Positions 53,898 to 63,655 of a stretch of 64,000 nt of DNA are shown piece after piece. The notes beneath the pieces were generated by a model. The model did no database searches, was not told the origin of the DNA, and saw nothing but the letters and a program-made list of their open reading frames with translations. The position numbers and the translations under genes were made by a program. The stretch covers positions 434,001 to 498,000 of the forward strand of contig NZ_CP103950.1 in assembly GCF_030517065.1 (NCBI RefSeq), read 5' to 3'. The DNA is from Riemerella columbina. Lineage in GTDB: Bacteria; Bacteroidota; Bacteroidia; Flavobacteriales; Weeksellaceae. Numbering within the stretch: the first letter of the stretch is position 1; each line of letters begins with the position of its first letter.

Positions 53898-56288
53898 ATG
53901 ATTGATATAGAAGATATTTCTTTCGACGGGATGTTAGACGAGGGTTTCAGCTTTGTTACCGAAGAGATTCACGCCAAATCCGAGAAAGAAAACCAAAATC
54001 TATTTCCCATTTTGCCCGTTCGGGATATGGTGATGTTCCCAGGCGTTATTATGCCCATTACCGCAGGTCGTGAGAAATCCATTAAATTGCTCCAAGAAGC
54101 GCAGCAAAATAACGAGACCATCGGTATTTTATCTCAAAAAAATAGCAAGGAACAGAACCCTACCGAGAAAGACCTCTACCGCGTGGGCACGACCGCTCAG
54201 GTGCTGAAAATTGTGAAACTCCCTGATGGTAATATCACGGCTATTATGCGAGGCGTAGGGCGTTTTAAACTGAAAGAATTGGTAGCGCAGGAGCCTTATT
54301 TTTTAGCGGAGATAGACAAACTCAAAGAAAGCCAATCTAAAAATAGAGAAGAGTTTGAGGCGATTATAGAGAACATTAAGTCGGTAGCCATTAAGATTGT
54401 GGATTTAGACCCGCAGATCCCGAACTCTGCCCGCTTTGCGATTACCAATATAGAAAACCACGAGGAGTTGCTTAATTTTATTTGTGCCAATGCCCGATTT
54501 TCGGCGGAGGCTAAGCAAACTTTGCTGGAAACCAAAAGCACCAAAACTCGGGCTAAAAAATGCTACGAGATGCTGTTTGATGAGTTTCGGAAATTAGAAC
54601 TTCGGAACTTAATCCACCAAAAAACCTCTAAGGAAATGGACAAGCACCAGCGCGAGTATTTCCTCAATCAACAGATTAAAACCATACAAGAAGAGCTGGG
54701 CGGCGGTGCAGAAAACGATGCCGAAGAACTGAAAGAAAAAGCCAAAAAAATCAAATGGAATGATGAGGTAGAGCAGCATTTTCAAAGGGAAATTAACCGT
54801 TTGAACAGGCAAAATCCGCATTCGCCAGACTATAATGTGCAGCGGAATTACTTAGATTTCTTCACAGATTTGCCTTGGGAGCGTTATTCTAAAGATGTTT
54901 TTAACATTCCGAAGGCAGAAACAGTGCTGAACAGAGCGCACTTTGGTATGGAGGACATCAAGAAGCGAATTTTGGAGCATATAGCGGTGCTCAAACTTAA
55001 AAACAATATGAAGTCGCCAATTCTTTGCCTTGTGGGGCCTCCAGGGGTGGGTAAAACCTCCTTAGGGAAGTCTATTGCAGAGGCTTTGGGGCGCGAGTAC
55101 ATCCGTATTTCTTTGGGCGGTTTGTACGATGAAAGCGAAATCCGTGGTCACCGCAAAACCTATATCGGCGCTATGGCAGGGCGGATTTTACAATCGATAA
55201 AGAAAGCGGGAACTTCTAACCCCGTGGTGGTTTTAGATGAAATTGATAAAATAGGTCAGGGCGTTCACGGCGACCCATCGTCTGCGTTGTTGGAGGTCTT
55301 AGACCCAGAGCAAAACCACAGTTTCTATGATAACTTTTTAGAAATCGGTTATGACCTGTCTAAGGTGATGTTCATCGCTACGGCAAACACGCTGAGTACC
55401 ATTCAGCAACCTCTATTAGACCGAATGGAAATCATCCAACTTTCGGGCTATACCTTAGAGGAGAAAGTAGAAATTGCCAAACGCCATTTGCTCAAAAAGC
55501 AATTGGAAGAAAACGGCTTAACAAGTCATCAACTAAAACTAAATACCTCCGCGCTAAAACATATTATAGAAGCCCACACCAGAGAGAGCGGTGTAAGGAA
55601 TTTGGAGAAATGTATCGCTAAAATAGCCCGTTGGGTGGCGCTACAAATCACGATGGAGAAAGCATATCAGCCTAATATTTCTATCGCTACGGTAGATCAG
55701 ATTTTGGGCGTTCCGCTGAAGAAAAACCTTTCGGAAATGGTAGATGCCCCAGGGGTGGTGACAGGCTTGGCGTGGACCAGTGTGGGCGGCGATATTCTCT
55801 TTATAGAAAGTATTCTGTCCAAAGGCAAAGGGCAACTTACCATGACGGGTAACTTGGGGAATGTGATGAAGGAATCTGCTACCATTGCTTTAGAATACAT
55901 TAAAGCCAAACACGCAGAACTCGGCATAGACCAAGAGACCATTGCGCAGCATAATGTCCACCTCCACATTCCAGAAGGGGCTACGCCTAAAGATGGACCT
56001 TCGGCAGGCATCACGATGCTCACTTCTATGGTGTCCAGTTTTCTGAACAAGAAAGTGAAATCTCATTTAGCAATGACGGGCGAAATTACCCTCCGTGGGA
56101 AGGTTTTGCCTGTGGGCGGCATAAAAGAAAAATTGCTGGCAGCCGTGAGGGCAGGCATTAAAGAGGTCATCCTCTGCGAAGAAAACCGAAAAGATGTGCA
56201 AGACATCCAAGGGGATTATCTTAAAAACCTCAAAATCCATTATGTAAGCCGTATGAAAGAAGTGATAGACCTCGCCATAGCGCCATAA
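53898..56288 (+). CDS. lon: ATP-dependent protease Lon
   Basis: Degrades misfolded and regulatory proteins in the cytoplasm. It has 796 residues: the N-terminal substrate domain (about 35-235), a coiled segment, an AAA+ domain with Walker A GPPGVGKT at 380-387 and Walker B VVLDEIDKIG near 445, and the C-terminal Ser-Lys protease with Ser702 in DGPSAGITM and Lys745 in GGIKEKL. It is complete and of normal length. An unusual acidic N-terminal extension (MIDIEDISFDGMLDEGFS) is common in Bacteroidota. It is transcribed alone behind an inverted-repeat region. Confidence 0.95.
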   Translation: MIDIEDISFDGMLDEGFSFVTEEIHAKSEKENQNLFPILPVRDMVMFPGVIMPITAGREKSIKLLQEAQQNNETIGILSQKNSKEQNPTEKDLYRVGTTAQVLKIVKLPDGNITAIMRGVGRFKLKELVAQEPYFLAEIDKLKESQSKNREEFEAIIENIKSVAIKIVDLDPQIPNSARFAITNIENHEELLNFICANARFSAEAKQTLLETKSTKTRAKKCYEMLFDEFRKLELRNLIHQKTSKEMDKHQREYFLNQQIKTIQEELGGGAENDAEELKEKAKKIKWNDEVEQHFQREINRLNRQNPHSPDYNVQRNYLDFFTDLPWERYSKDVFNIPKAETVLNRAHFGMEDIKKRILEHIAVLKLKNNMKSPILCLVGPPGVGKTSLGKSIAEALGREYIRISLGGLYDESEIRGHRKTYIGAMAGRILQSIKKAGTSNPVVVLDEIDKIGQGVHGDPSSALLEVLDPEQNHSFYDNFLEIGYDLSKVMFIATANTLSTIQQPLLDRMEIIQLSGYTLEEKVEIAKRHLLKKQLEENGLTSHQLKLNTSALKHIIEAHTRESGVRNLEKCIAKIARWVALQITMEKAYQPNISIATVDQILGVPLKKNLSEMVDAPGVVTGLAWTSVGGDILFIESILSKGKGQLTMTGNLGNVMKESATIALEYIKAKHAELGIDQETIAQHNVHLHIPEGATPKDGPSAGITMLTSMVSSFLNKKVKSHLAMTGEITLRGKVLPVGGIKEKLLAAVRAGIKEVILCEENRKDVQDIQGDYLKNLKIHYVSRMKEVIDLAIAP

Positions 56289-56393
56289 AAAGGAAGGCAG
56301 GTTATCGTTTTTTTTCTAAAACAATGTTAAAGTTAGATAAAAAAGCGGGTTTTGATAAAAAAGTTTTATTTTTGCATCGATTAAGATTTTATA

Positions 56394-57278
56394 ATGAAGA
56401 AATATATTCTGACAATAGCTGTAGCAGCCATCGCTTTTTCTTGTAATAAACAATATGATATGGCGATGAAAAGCGCAGACAAAGATGTGATCTTGACCGC
56501 AGCGAACGATATGTACGCGAAGAAGAAATGGAAGGAAGCACTGGCGCTCTATGAGCGTGCGCAGAATTTGGTTTCGGGGACAGATGAGGCTTCGGATGTG
56601 CTTTTTAAATCCGCATACGCCAACTATTATGATAAGCAATACCGCTTGGCAGGGCATCAGTTCAAGAAATTTGCGGTCAATAGCGCGCTGGCGAACGATC
56701 CAAGGAAGGAAGAAGCCGCGTATATGTCGGCAATTTGCTATTATCAAGGCTCTTTGGAGTATAATTTAGACCAAAGCAGCACAGAGTTGGCGATTACAGA
56801 ATTGCAGAATTTTCTCAATCAATATCCGAATTCTGAGAGAGCAAAAAACATCAATGATTTAATTGAAGAGTTGACTTATAAATTAGAGTTCAAAGCCTAT
56901 GAAAACGCCCGCCAATACTACAAAATGTTAGAATATAAAGCGGCAATTATCAGCTTTGAAAATGTCCTCAACGATTTCCCATCCACCAAGTTAAGACCTA
57001 AAATAGAAAACTATCTGATGCAGGCAAAAGCCAAAATAGCGATAGATTCTAAATTTGAACTTAAAAAAGAGCGTTTGGAGAGCGCTATAGCCTACACCTA
57101 CCAAGTGGAGAAGGATTATCCAGATACGGAGATGTCTAAATCGGCGCAGAAGTTGAGAGCGCAGTTGGAGACCGAGAAAACCCACTTTGAGAAATTAGAG
57201 CAGCAAGTGGAAAAACGCAAAGCCGATTACGAGGCGAAACAAAAAGAAAAACGCGGAAAAGAAAATAAATCTGAATAG
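56394..57278 (+). CDS. bamD: Outer-membrane assembly lipoprotein BamD
   Basis: A component of the BAM complex that inserts beta-barrels into the outer membrane, placed in the periplasm as a lipoprotein. It has 294 residues. The lipobox is AFSC with Cys17, and five TPR-like helix pairs follow (for example WKEALALYERAQNL near 45-58 and AAYMSAICYYQGS near 105-117). The C terminus is a charged coil (QVEKRKADYEAKQKEKRGKE). The -7 element TATTTTTG is at 56367-56374. It is followed by rpoZ, as in other flavobacteria. Confidence 0.88.
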   Translation: MKKYILTIAVAAIAFSCNKQYDMAMKSADKDVILTAANDMYAKKKWKEALALYERAQNLVSGTDEASDVLFKSAYANYYDKQYRLAGHQFKKFAVNSALANDPRKEEAAYMSAICYYQGSLEYNLDQSSTELAITELQNFLNQYPNSERAKNINDLIEELTYKLEFKAYENARQYYKMLEYKAAIISFENVLNDFPSTKLRPKIENYLMQAKAKIAIDSKFELKKERLESAIAYTYQVEKDYPDTEMSKSAQKLRAQLETEKTHFEKLEQQVEKRKADYEAKQKEKRGKENKSE

Positions 57279-57344
57279 AGGTTTTAAAAATTCCAAAGAA
57301 ATCTATATCTTTGCAAACTAAAACCGAATAAATACCCAGCTGAA

Positions 57345-57668
57345 ATGAGTGTTAAAGATACCAAAGCAGAAAACAATACCATTACTTATAATAGAGATAA
57401 GATAGAAGAAAAAGTAGGCTCTATCTACGAAGCCATCGTGATTATGGGAAAAAGAGCGGAGCAGATCAATGCTGAAATTCGCACCGAACTTCATAATAAA
57501 TTAGATGAGTTTGCGGTACACAATGCCACTTTGGAAGAGGTATTCGAAAACAGAGAGCAAATAGAAATTTCTAAACTCTACGAAAAACTTCCTAAACCGA
57601 CTTCTATCGCCATTAAAGAATGGATGGATAACGAGATTTATTTTAGAAAAGAAGAGGGTAGAGCTTAA
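57345..57668 (+). CDS. rpoZ: RNA polymerase omega subunit (Rpb6-like, Bacteroidota type)
   Basis: A small assembly subunit of RNA polymerase. It has 107 residues. KVGSIYEAIVIMGKRAEQIN at about 24-43 is the conserved omega/Rpb6 helix region. The C-terminal part is the longer version found in Bacteroidota (YEKLPKPTSIAIKEWMDNE). Its place between bamD and coaBC supports the call. TATCTTTG at 57306-57313 gives it its own promoter, and a terminator follows. Confidence 0.85.
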   Translation: MSVKDTKAENNTITYNRDKIEEKVGSIYEAIVIMGKRAEQINAEIRTELHNKLDEFAVHNATLEEVFENREQIEISKLYEKLPKPTSIAIKEWMDNEIYFRKEEGRA

Positions 57669-57691
57669 GAAATGCCTCTACTACAATAATA

Positions 57692-57718
57692 TAAAGCCGC
57701 TGTATAGCGGTTTTTTTT
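57692..57718 (+). terminator. Terminator after rpoZ
   Basis: GCCGCT and AGCGGT arms form a short stem around a 4-base loop, with a T8 tract. It lies before coaBC. Confidence 0.8.
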
Positions 57719-57773
57719 GTTGAGATTTCTCAGTTTCAAAAAAATCATTTATATTCGTAAGTCTTAAATTCTG

Positions 57774-58979
57774 ATGACTATGAGTCTTGAAGGGAAAAAA
57801 ATCTTAATTGCCGTTTCAGCAGGCATTGCCGCGTATAAAATCAACACGCTGGTGCGGGATTTCATCAAAGCCAAAGCTGAGGTGAAAGTGGTGATGACGC
57901 CTGATGCCACGTACTTTACCTCGCCGCTGACTTTATCGGCGTTGTCTAAAAATCCAGTGCTTACGGATTTGGTTACCGCTGATCATCAGTGGAACAACCA
58001 TGTGGATTTGGGGCTTTGGGCAGATGTGATGCTCGTGGCACCTTGCACGGCAAACACGCTGGCAAAAATGGTCAATGGCATTTGTGATAACTTGGCGGTT
58101 GCCACTTATCTCTCCGCCAAATGTCCCGTGTTTATCGCCCCAGCAATGGATTTGGATATGTATGCCCACCCTTCTACTCAACGGAATTTAGCCTTGGCAA
58201 AATCGTATGGACACCATATTATCCCTGCAGAACACGGCGAGTTAGCTAGCGGTCTGGTGGGCGAGGGGCGCTTGGCAGAGCCTACAACCATATTCCAAGC
58301 CATTCATCAATTTTTTAATCAAAATCAACTGCTTAGGGGGAAAAAAATCCTCATTACTGCAGGACCCACCTATGAGGCTATAGACCCTGTGCGCTTTATT
58401 GGCAACCATTCCTCGGGGAAAATGGGGTTTGCGTTGGCAAAGACCGCCGCAGATTGGGGTGCAGAGGTGGTTTTAATTTCAGGACCTACGACGGAGCAAA
58501 TTCAGCATCCGCAGGTTGCGCTTCATAGGGTAACTTCCGCAAAAGAAATGCTGGAGAAAGTTTTAGAATTTTACCCTCAGATGGATGTTGCAATTGCCAG
58601 TGCGGCGGTGGCTGACTACGCTCCCAAGGTGGTTGCCAAAGAAAAAATCAAGAAAAATGATGAAACCCTTCAAATAGAATTGGTGAAAAATCCCGATATT
58701 CTAAAAACGATGGGGATGCAGAAAAAACACCAATTTTTGGTCGGTTTTGCCTTAGAAACACAGAATGAAGAAGCCAATGCCAAAGCCAAGTTGCAGAACA
58801 AAAATTTAGATATGATTGTCCTCAATTCGTTAAGAGATGCAGGGGCAGGCTTCAAATCAAATACCAATAAAATTACGATATTAACCGCCGAAGACCGTCA
58901 AACTTTTGAGCTTAAATCTAAAACAGAAGTGGCGAAGGATATTCTCCAATTTATCGTGAAAACCCAAGAACAACAATGA
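57774..58979 (+). CDS. coaBC: Bifunctional phosphopantothenoylcysteine decarboxylase/synthase
   Basis: Makes 4'-phosphopantetheine in two steps of CoA biosynthesis. It has 401 residues. The N-terminal CoaC flavoprotein has SAGIAAYK (about 16-23), the His of WNNHVDLGLWADVML and PAMDLDMYAHP near 122. The C-terminal CoaB domain begins with KKILITAGPTYEAIDPVRFI (about 190-209), then NHSSGKMGFALA, and carries KNPDILKTMG. The start is ATG 57774; ATG 57780 is an alternative. It overlaps the nucleotidyltransferase gene by four bases. Confidence 0.94.
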   Translation: MTMSLEGKKILIAVSAGIAAYKINTLVRDFIKAKAEVKVVMTPDATYFTSPLTLSALSKNPVLTDLVTADHQWNNHVDLGLWADVMLVAPCTANTLAKMVNGICDNLAVATYLSAKCPVFIAPAMDLDMYAHPSTQRNLALAKSYGHHIIPAEHGELASGLVGEGRLAEPTTIFQAIHQFFNQNQLLRGKKILITAGPTYEAIDPVRFIGNHSSGKMGFALAKTAADWGAEVVLISGPTTEQIQHPQVALHRVTSAKEMLEKVLEFYPQMDVAIASAAVADYAPKVVAKEKIKKNDETLQIELVKNPDILKTMGMQKKHQFLVGFALETQNEEANAKAKLQNKNLDMIVLNSLRDAGAGFKSNTNKITILTAEDRQTFELKSKTEVAKDILQFIVKTQEQQ

Positions 58980-59689
58980 AAGCACTCATCTTTGCAGCGG
59001 GAAAGGGCACGCGCCTAAAACCCTTTACAGATCAACATCCTAAGGCGTTAGCACGAGTGAATGGCGTGCCGTTATTAGAGCGGAATATCCGATTTTTGCA
59101 ATCCTTCGGTATCCAAGATTTTGTGATCAATATCCACCATTTTGGCGAACAGATTATAGATTTTCTATCGGCGAACCATCATTTTGGGGCACGAATTTCC
59201 ATTTCTGATGAGCGGGATTTCTTACGAGAAACAGGCGGCGGATTATGCTTTGCAAAGCCTTTTCTCATTGAAGAGCCTCATTTTTTAGTGATGAATGCTG
59301 ACATCTTAACCGACCTCAATATTCAAAAATTGATAGATAGCCATTTGGCATCAGGGAAAATGGTGTCGTTGGCGGTTTCGGATCGGGAGAGCTCTAGAAA
59401 ATTATTGTTTGATGAAAGCCAAACTCTCTGCGGCTGGCGGAATAAAAACACAGGAGAAGAGCGCTTGGTTTCATTAGAATATACACTTAAAGAGTTGGCA
59501 TTCAGTGGTATACATTGTATGTCTAACCAGATTTTTTCTAAAATATCAAGACAAGGCAAATTCTCCATTATAGAGGAATATTTAGACCTTATGGGGGAGC
59601 GCAGCATCGTCGGCTATGAGCATCAAGCGAGGTTGATTGATGTAGGCAAACCAGAATCAATAAAAAAAGCTGAAAAATATTTTTTATGA
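58976..59689 (+). CDS. Sugar-1-phosphate nucleotidyltransferase (MurU/HddC-like)
   Basis: A 237-residue NTP-transferase. The signature AGKGTRLKPFTDQHPKAL at about 8-25 binds the nucleotide, and VMNADILTDLN near 103-113 supplies the metal-binding Asp. It would make an NDP-sugar; by similarity to MurU-type enzymes, N-acetylmuramate-1-phosphate recycling is one option. It is joined by ATGA overlaps both to coaBC before it and to the LOG-family gene after it, so the three are co-translated. The substrate is not determined. Confidence 0.8.
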   Translation: MKALIFAAGKGTRLKPFTDQHPKALARVNGVPLLERNIRFLQSFGIQDFVINIHHFGEQIIDFLSANHHFGARISISDERDFLRETGGGLCFAKPFLIEEPHFLVMNADILTDLNIQKLIDSHLASGKMVSLAVSDRESSRKLLFDESQTLCGWRNKNTGEERLVSLEYTLKELAFSGIHCMSNQIFSKISRQGKFSIIEEYLDLMGERSIVGYEHQARLIDVGKPESIKKAEKYFL

Positions 59690-60414
59690 AAACAGAAGAA
59701 GAACAAAACAACCCTTTTGACCATAGGCTGAGCGATAGTTTTCGCCCTAAAACTTGGGATGAAAGCATCACCAGAGACAGCTGGATGGTTTTTAAAGTAA
59801 TGGCAGAGCTGGTCAACGGCTACGAAGCAATGGTGAAATCTGGGCCGTGTGTGTCCATTTTTGGCTCTGCAAGGTTAAAACCAGAGGATTATTATTATCA
59901 AATGGCAGTAGAAATCGCGAAGAAAATCACGGATTTAGGCTTTGGCATCATCACAGGCGGTGGTCCAGGGATTATGGAAGCAGGCAATAAAGGCGCTTTT
60001 GAAAATCAAGGAAAATCCATAGGACTCAATATAGAATTGCCTTTTGAACAGCACTTTAACCCCTATATCAGTCGGCATTTTAATATGTCTTTTGATTATT
60101 TTTTCGTGCGGAAAGTGATGTTTGTGAAGTACTCCCAAGGCTTTATTGTGATGCCAGGCGGCTTCGGGACTTTAGATGAGTTGATGGAAGCTTTAACCCT
60201 GATACAAACGCATAAAATTGGGCGTTTCCCTATCGTTTTGGTGGGCTCTCAATTTTGGAGCGGGCTTTTGGATTGGTTTAAAAACACCCTTTTAGAAAAC
60301 CATTTGATTTCTGAAGAAGACCTGAATCTCTTCCGTGTGGTGGATAGTGCAGATGATGCCGTAGCCCATATTAAGGCATTTTATGAAAAGTACGCCATTA
60401 GCGTTAATTTCTAA
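59686..60414 (+). CDS. LOG-family protein (TIGR00730, possible cytokinin-type nucleotide phosphoribohydrolase)
   Basis: A 242-residue Rossmann-fold protein. The family motifs are both present: GGGPGIMEAGNKGAF at about 97-111 and PGGFGTLDELMEALTL at about 160-175 (the PGGxGTxxE signature). Relatives remove ribose-5-phosphate from purine nucleoside monophosphates, releasing the free base. An N-terminal extension of about 40 residues (WDESITRDSWMVFKVMAEL) is typical of the larger bacterial type. It overlaps the preceding gene by four bases. Confidence 0.88.
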   Translation: MKTEEEQNNPFDHRLSDSFRPKTWDESITRDSWMVFKVMAELVNGYEAMVKSGPCVSIFGSARLKPEDYYYQMAVEIAKKITDLGFGIITGGGPGIMEAGNKGAFENQGKSIGLNIELPFEQHFNPYISRHFNMSFDYFFVRKVMFVKYSQGFIVMPGGFGTLDELMEALTLIQTHKIGRFPIVLVGSQFWSGLLDWFKNTLLENHLISEEDLNLFRVVDSADDAVAHIKAFYEKYAISVNF

Positions 60415-60458
60415 TTGGCATAATTCTTGAAATTTAATCAACCTAAAATTTTAATACA

Positions 60459-60929
60459 ATGAAAAAGTTTTTAAGTATATTCGGAGTTTTATCTTTATTA
60501 GTGATGATGAGTTTTAGCGTAAAAGATTTTTATTCTACGATGACTAAGGTGGACTACATCGATGGTAGTCAGACGCTGAAATTCACGACAAAACTCAACA
60601 CTTCGCAGGTTTCTGATGCTATTAAAATAGATTCCAGAACGGCAGCTTTTGAAGCTGAAGTGAAGAAATACATCAACAGTAAGGTGGCGGTAACCATCAA
60701 CGGAAATCCGCAAAAAATTACTTTTACAGGAAGCCAAGTGAGTGGAGAGAGCGTTTGGGTGTACTACGAAGTGGAGAATGTAGCCTCCATCAGTACGCTG
60801 AAAATTAAAAATTCTATCTTAATGGAAGCCTACCCTAAACAGTTGAATTTGGTTAATATTTCCTATAAAGGTAACCAAAAGAATATGACCTTTACCAAAG
60901 GAAACGAGACCAACGAGGTTTCTTTCTAA
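60459..60929 (+). CDS. Exported protein, DUF6702-like
   Basis: A 156-residue protein with an N-terminal hydrophobic signal (about 1-20) and a beta-rich domain that begins KDFYSTMTKVDYIDGSQTLK (about 22-41). This HKFY-type start followed by a short helix and alternating strands fits DUF6702, known from flavobacteria; the call is from memory of the pattern. Function is unknown. It is monocistronic, with a strong terminator after it. Confidence 0.65.
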   Translation: MKKFLSIFGVLSLLVMMSFSVKDFYSTMTKVDYIDGSQTLKFTTKLNTSQVSDAIKIDSRTAAFEAEVKKYINSKVAVTINGNPQKITFTGSQVSGESVWVYYEVENVASISTLKIKNSILMEAYPKQLNLVNISYKGNQKNMTFTKGNETNEVSF

Positions 60930-60947
60930 AACAAAAAAGACTAAAAT

Positions 60948-60986
60948 AAAAAATGCTGTTCACATCATCTGAACAGCATTTTTTTT
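60948..60986 (+). terminator. Bidirectional terminator between the DUF6702-like gene and accA
   Basis: AAAAATGCTGTTCA and TGAACAGCATTTTT form a perfect stem with a short loop, with A/T tracts on both sides. It serves both convergent genes. Confidence 0.9.
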
Positions 60987-61004
60987 GAGATATACGATGA
61001 GGGA

Positions 61005-61961
61005 TTAACCTTTGTATTGCCCCATCGCGATGAATTTATCTTGTCTTTGGGTTTCTAATTCTTTGCCTGAAAACTTGCTAAACGCTTTGATATTGTTGAG
61101 GATAGAAGTTTTCATATTGCTGAAAGCCACGCTTGGATCATAGTGGGCACCACCCAGCGGCTCTTCTATAATACCATCAATAATCTTCTCTTTAAGAGAA
61201 TCTTGAGCGGTGAGTTTCATTGTAGAAGCGGCTTCTTCTTTGTGATCCCAATTTCGCCATAAAATAGCCGAACAGTTCTCTGGAGAAATCACGGAATACC
61301 AAGAGTTTTCCATCATATAAACCTTGTTCCCCACACCAATGCCCAAAGCGCCACCACTGGCACCTTCGCCAATGATATAGCAAAAAATAGGCGTTTTGAG
61401 TTGGCACATTTCGTAGATGTTTCTGGCAATCGCCTCGCCTTGACCTCTTTCTTCGGCTTCTAAACCAGGGTAAGCCCCAGGTGTGTCAATCAGTGTGATG
61501 ACAGGGATTCGGAATTTTTCTGCCAACTTCATCAGCCTTAGGGCTTTTCTGTAGCCTTCAGGATTGCTCATCCCAAATCTGCGGTGCTGGCGCTCCTTGG
61601 TGGTTCGCCCTTTCTGCGTGCCGATAAACATTACCGAGTGTCCATCTATTTTGGCTAAACCGCCTACCATAGCGGCATCATCAGCAAAGTTTCTATCACC
61701 GTGTAGCTCTATAAAACTGTCTTTATCCGCAATACCTTTAATGTAGTCCAGCGTGTATGGGCGGTCAGGGTGACGAGAAAGTTGCACCCGTTGCCATGGC
61801 GTGAGTTTGCCGTAGATTTCTTTCTTCTTTTCAATGATTTTATCTTCTATCTGGCTGCACGCCGTTTTCATATCAACACCGCTCTCTTCGCCGACTAAGG
61901 AACATTTTTCATATTGTTCCATCAGCTCTTTTATTGGGGTTTCAAAATCTAAATATTCCAT
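61005..61961 (-). CDS. accA: Acetyl-CoA carboxylase carboxyltransferase, alpha subunit
   Basis: With AccD, moves the carboxyl group from biotin to acetyl-CoA, the first step in fatty-acid synthesis. It has 318 residues. The N-terminal coiled part ([17 protein letters not shown]) is followed by the crotonase-like domain: [11 protein letters not shown] near 62-72, [19 protein letters not shown] near 99-117, [19 protein letters not shown] near 165-183 and [15 protein letters not shown] near 204-218. Length is normal. The -7 element TAAATTTG is on the minus strand at 61984-61991. Confidence 0.95.
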   Translation of the reverse strand: MEYLDFETPIKELMEQYEKCSLVGEESGVDMKTACSQIEDKIIEKKKEIYGKLTPWQRVQLSRHPDRPYTLDYIKGIADKDSFIELHGDRNFADDAAMVGGLAKIDGHSVMFIGTQKGRTTKERQHRRFGMSNPEGYRKALRLMKLAEKFRIPVITLIDTPGAYPGLEAEERGQGEAIARNIYEMCQLKTPIFCYIIGEGASGGALGIGVGNKVYMMENSWYSVISPENCSAILWRNWDHKEEAASTMKLTAQDSLKEKIIDGIIEEPLGGAHYDPSVAFSNMKTSILNNIKAFSKFSGKELETQRQDKFIAMGQYKG

Positions 61962-62030
61962 TGTTTAATATCTAATAAAGTTCCAAATTTAGTAAATTTT
62001 TTCAGAAATGAAAGTTTGTACCGATAAAAT

Positions 62031-63542
62031 TTAACCGAGAACTTCTAAAATATGGCGTATTCTACTGAGGCTGGCATCTTTACCAATAATCGCCATTAAG
62101 TCTGGAATGTCAGGACCTTTTAACTCACCCACCAAAGCCAATCTAAGCGGCATCATCACTTTGCCCATACCTAAATTTTGAGCTGTAGCAAAGTCGTGGA
62201 GTGTATTTTTAATAGCATCAGCCGTTTGGAAATCAACGTTTTCTAAGGCGTCTGCCAAAGCATTTATAATGCTTGATGTATCTTCTTTCCACGCTTTTTT
62301 TACGGCTTTTTCATCGTAAGAAGTTGGGGCTTCAAAGAAAAATACCCCTTCATCATAAATGTCTTTTACGAAAGTGGCGCGCTCTTTCATTAGTGCGATG
62401 ATTTTCAATAAAGTATCATCAGAAAACTTATCGGGAATAAGGTTGAGCGCCTTTAAATCAGTAAGAAGTTCGGCATCAGATTTTTTTTGTAAATACTGAT
62501 GATTGAACCAACGGGCTTTGTCTAAACTAAATCTGGCACCCGCTTTGTGGACTTTATGGAGGTCAAACTCGTCAATCATCTCTTGGAGCGACAGGATTTC
62601 TTTATTGTCGGCAGGTGTCCAGCCCAATAGTGCCACCATATTGATAAAGGCTTCAGGGAAGTAGCCAGACTCGCGGTAGCCTTTCCAAATTTCGCCGCTT
62701 TCAGGGTCTTTAAAATCTAATGGAAACACAGGGAACCCGAATTTGGCACCATCTCTTTTGCTTAATTTGCCTTTGCCCTCAGGTTTTAAAATGAGTGAAA
62801 GATGGGCAAATTGCGGCGGTGTCCAGCCCATAGCTTCATAAAGAAGGGTGTGGAGTGCCATAGAAGGCAGCCATTCTTCGCCGCGGATCACATGGGTGAT
62901 TTTCATCTCGTGGTCATCTATGATATTGGCGAAATGGTAGGTGGGCATACCATCGTGCTTTACCAAAACTTTATCATCTAAATCGTTGGTATTCACGCTA
63001 AACTTGCCTCGAATAAGGTCTTCTAAGTTGAGCGTTCTATCAATTGGCATTTTAAATCTCACCACAAAAGGTGTTTTTTTAGCCAATAAATCTTCTACCT
63101 CTTCGGGCGACAGGCTAAGGCTGTTTTTAAGTTGATTTCTGGTGATATGGTTGTAAGCAAAAACCTTACCTCGGGCTTCATACGCTTTCCGAATGGCATC
63201 CAACTCCTCAGGCGTATCAAAAGCGATGTAGGCATAGTCTGTTTTCAGGATTTCTTGGATATATCGGTCGTAGATGTCTCGCCTTTCGGACTGTCTGTAT
63301 GGACCGTAAGGACCGCCGTGTTTTGGGCTTTCATCAGGGATGATGCCGGACCATTCCAAGGCTTCCATAATATAATCTTCGGCGCCTTCTACATATCTTG
63401 CGGTATCTGTATCTTCTATTCTTAGCACGAAATCGCCACCGTTGTGTTTAGCGAAAAGATAGTCATATAATGCTGTTCTTACGCCCCCTAAGTGTAGGGC
63501 TCCCGTAGGGCTGGGCGCAAAACGAACGCGTACTTTTTCCAT
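62031..63542 (-). CDS. gltX: Glutamyl-tRNA synthetase
   Basis: Charges tRNA-Glu (class I). It has 503 residues. The HIGH motif appears as PSPTGALHLGGVRTALYDY at about 10-28 and the KMSKS motif as GKLSKRDGAKFG near 260-271. The anticodon-binding C-terminal half is helical (KMKERATF-type segments and LEDVGL-like end). The frame is intact. The -7 element TAAATTTG is on the minus strand at 63582-63589. It is divergent from the cupin gene. Confidence 0.94.
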   Translation of the reverse strand: MEKVRVRFAPSPTGALHLGGVRTALYDYLFAKHNGGDFVLRIEDTDTARYVEGAEDYIMEALEWSGIIPDESPKHGGPYGPYRQSERRDIYDRYIQEILKTDYAYIAFDTPEELDAIRKAYEARGKVFAYNHITRNQLKNSLSLSPEEVEDLLAKKTPFVVRFKMPIDRTLNLEDLIRGKFSVNTNDLDDKVLVKHDGMPTYHFANIIDDHEMKITHVIRGEEWLPSMALHTLLYEAMGWTPPQFAHLSLILKPEGKGKLSKRDGAKFGFPVFPLDFKDPESGEIWKGYRESGYFPEAFINMVALLGWTPADNKEILSLQEMIDEFDLHKVHKAGARFSLDKARWFNHQYLQKKSDAELLTDLKALNLIPDKFSDDTLLKIIALMKERATFVKDIYDEGVFFFEAPTSYDEKAVKKAWKEDTSSIINALADALENVDFQTADAIKNTLHDFATAQNLGMGKVMMPLRLALVGELKGPDIPDLMAIIGKDASLSRIRHILEVLG

Positions 63543-63625
63543 AAGAGAAATTTTTAATTGAATTAAAATCTTTTAGAATGGCAAATTTACAGAAAATAAA
63601 GGTTTTTTAAATGATTAAAAATTTA

Positions 63626-63633
63626 TAATTTTG
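63626..63633 (+). promoter_or_regulatory. -7 element of the cupin gene; fixes its start
   Basis: TAATTTTG lies 22 bases before the ATG at 63656. The TTG at 63638, five bases after the element, is less likely to be the start. Confidence 0.5.
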
Positions 63634-63655
63634 CTGTTTGACTAAAATAGTATTT

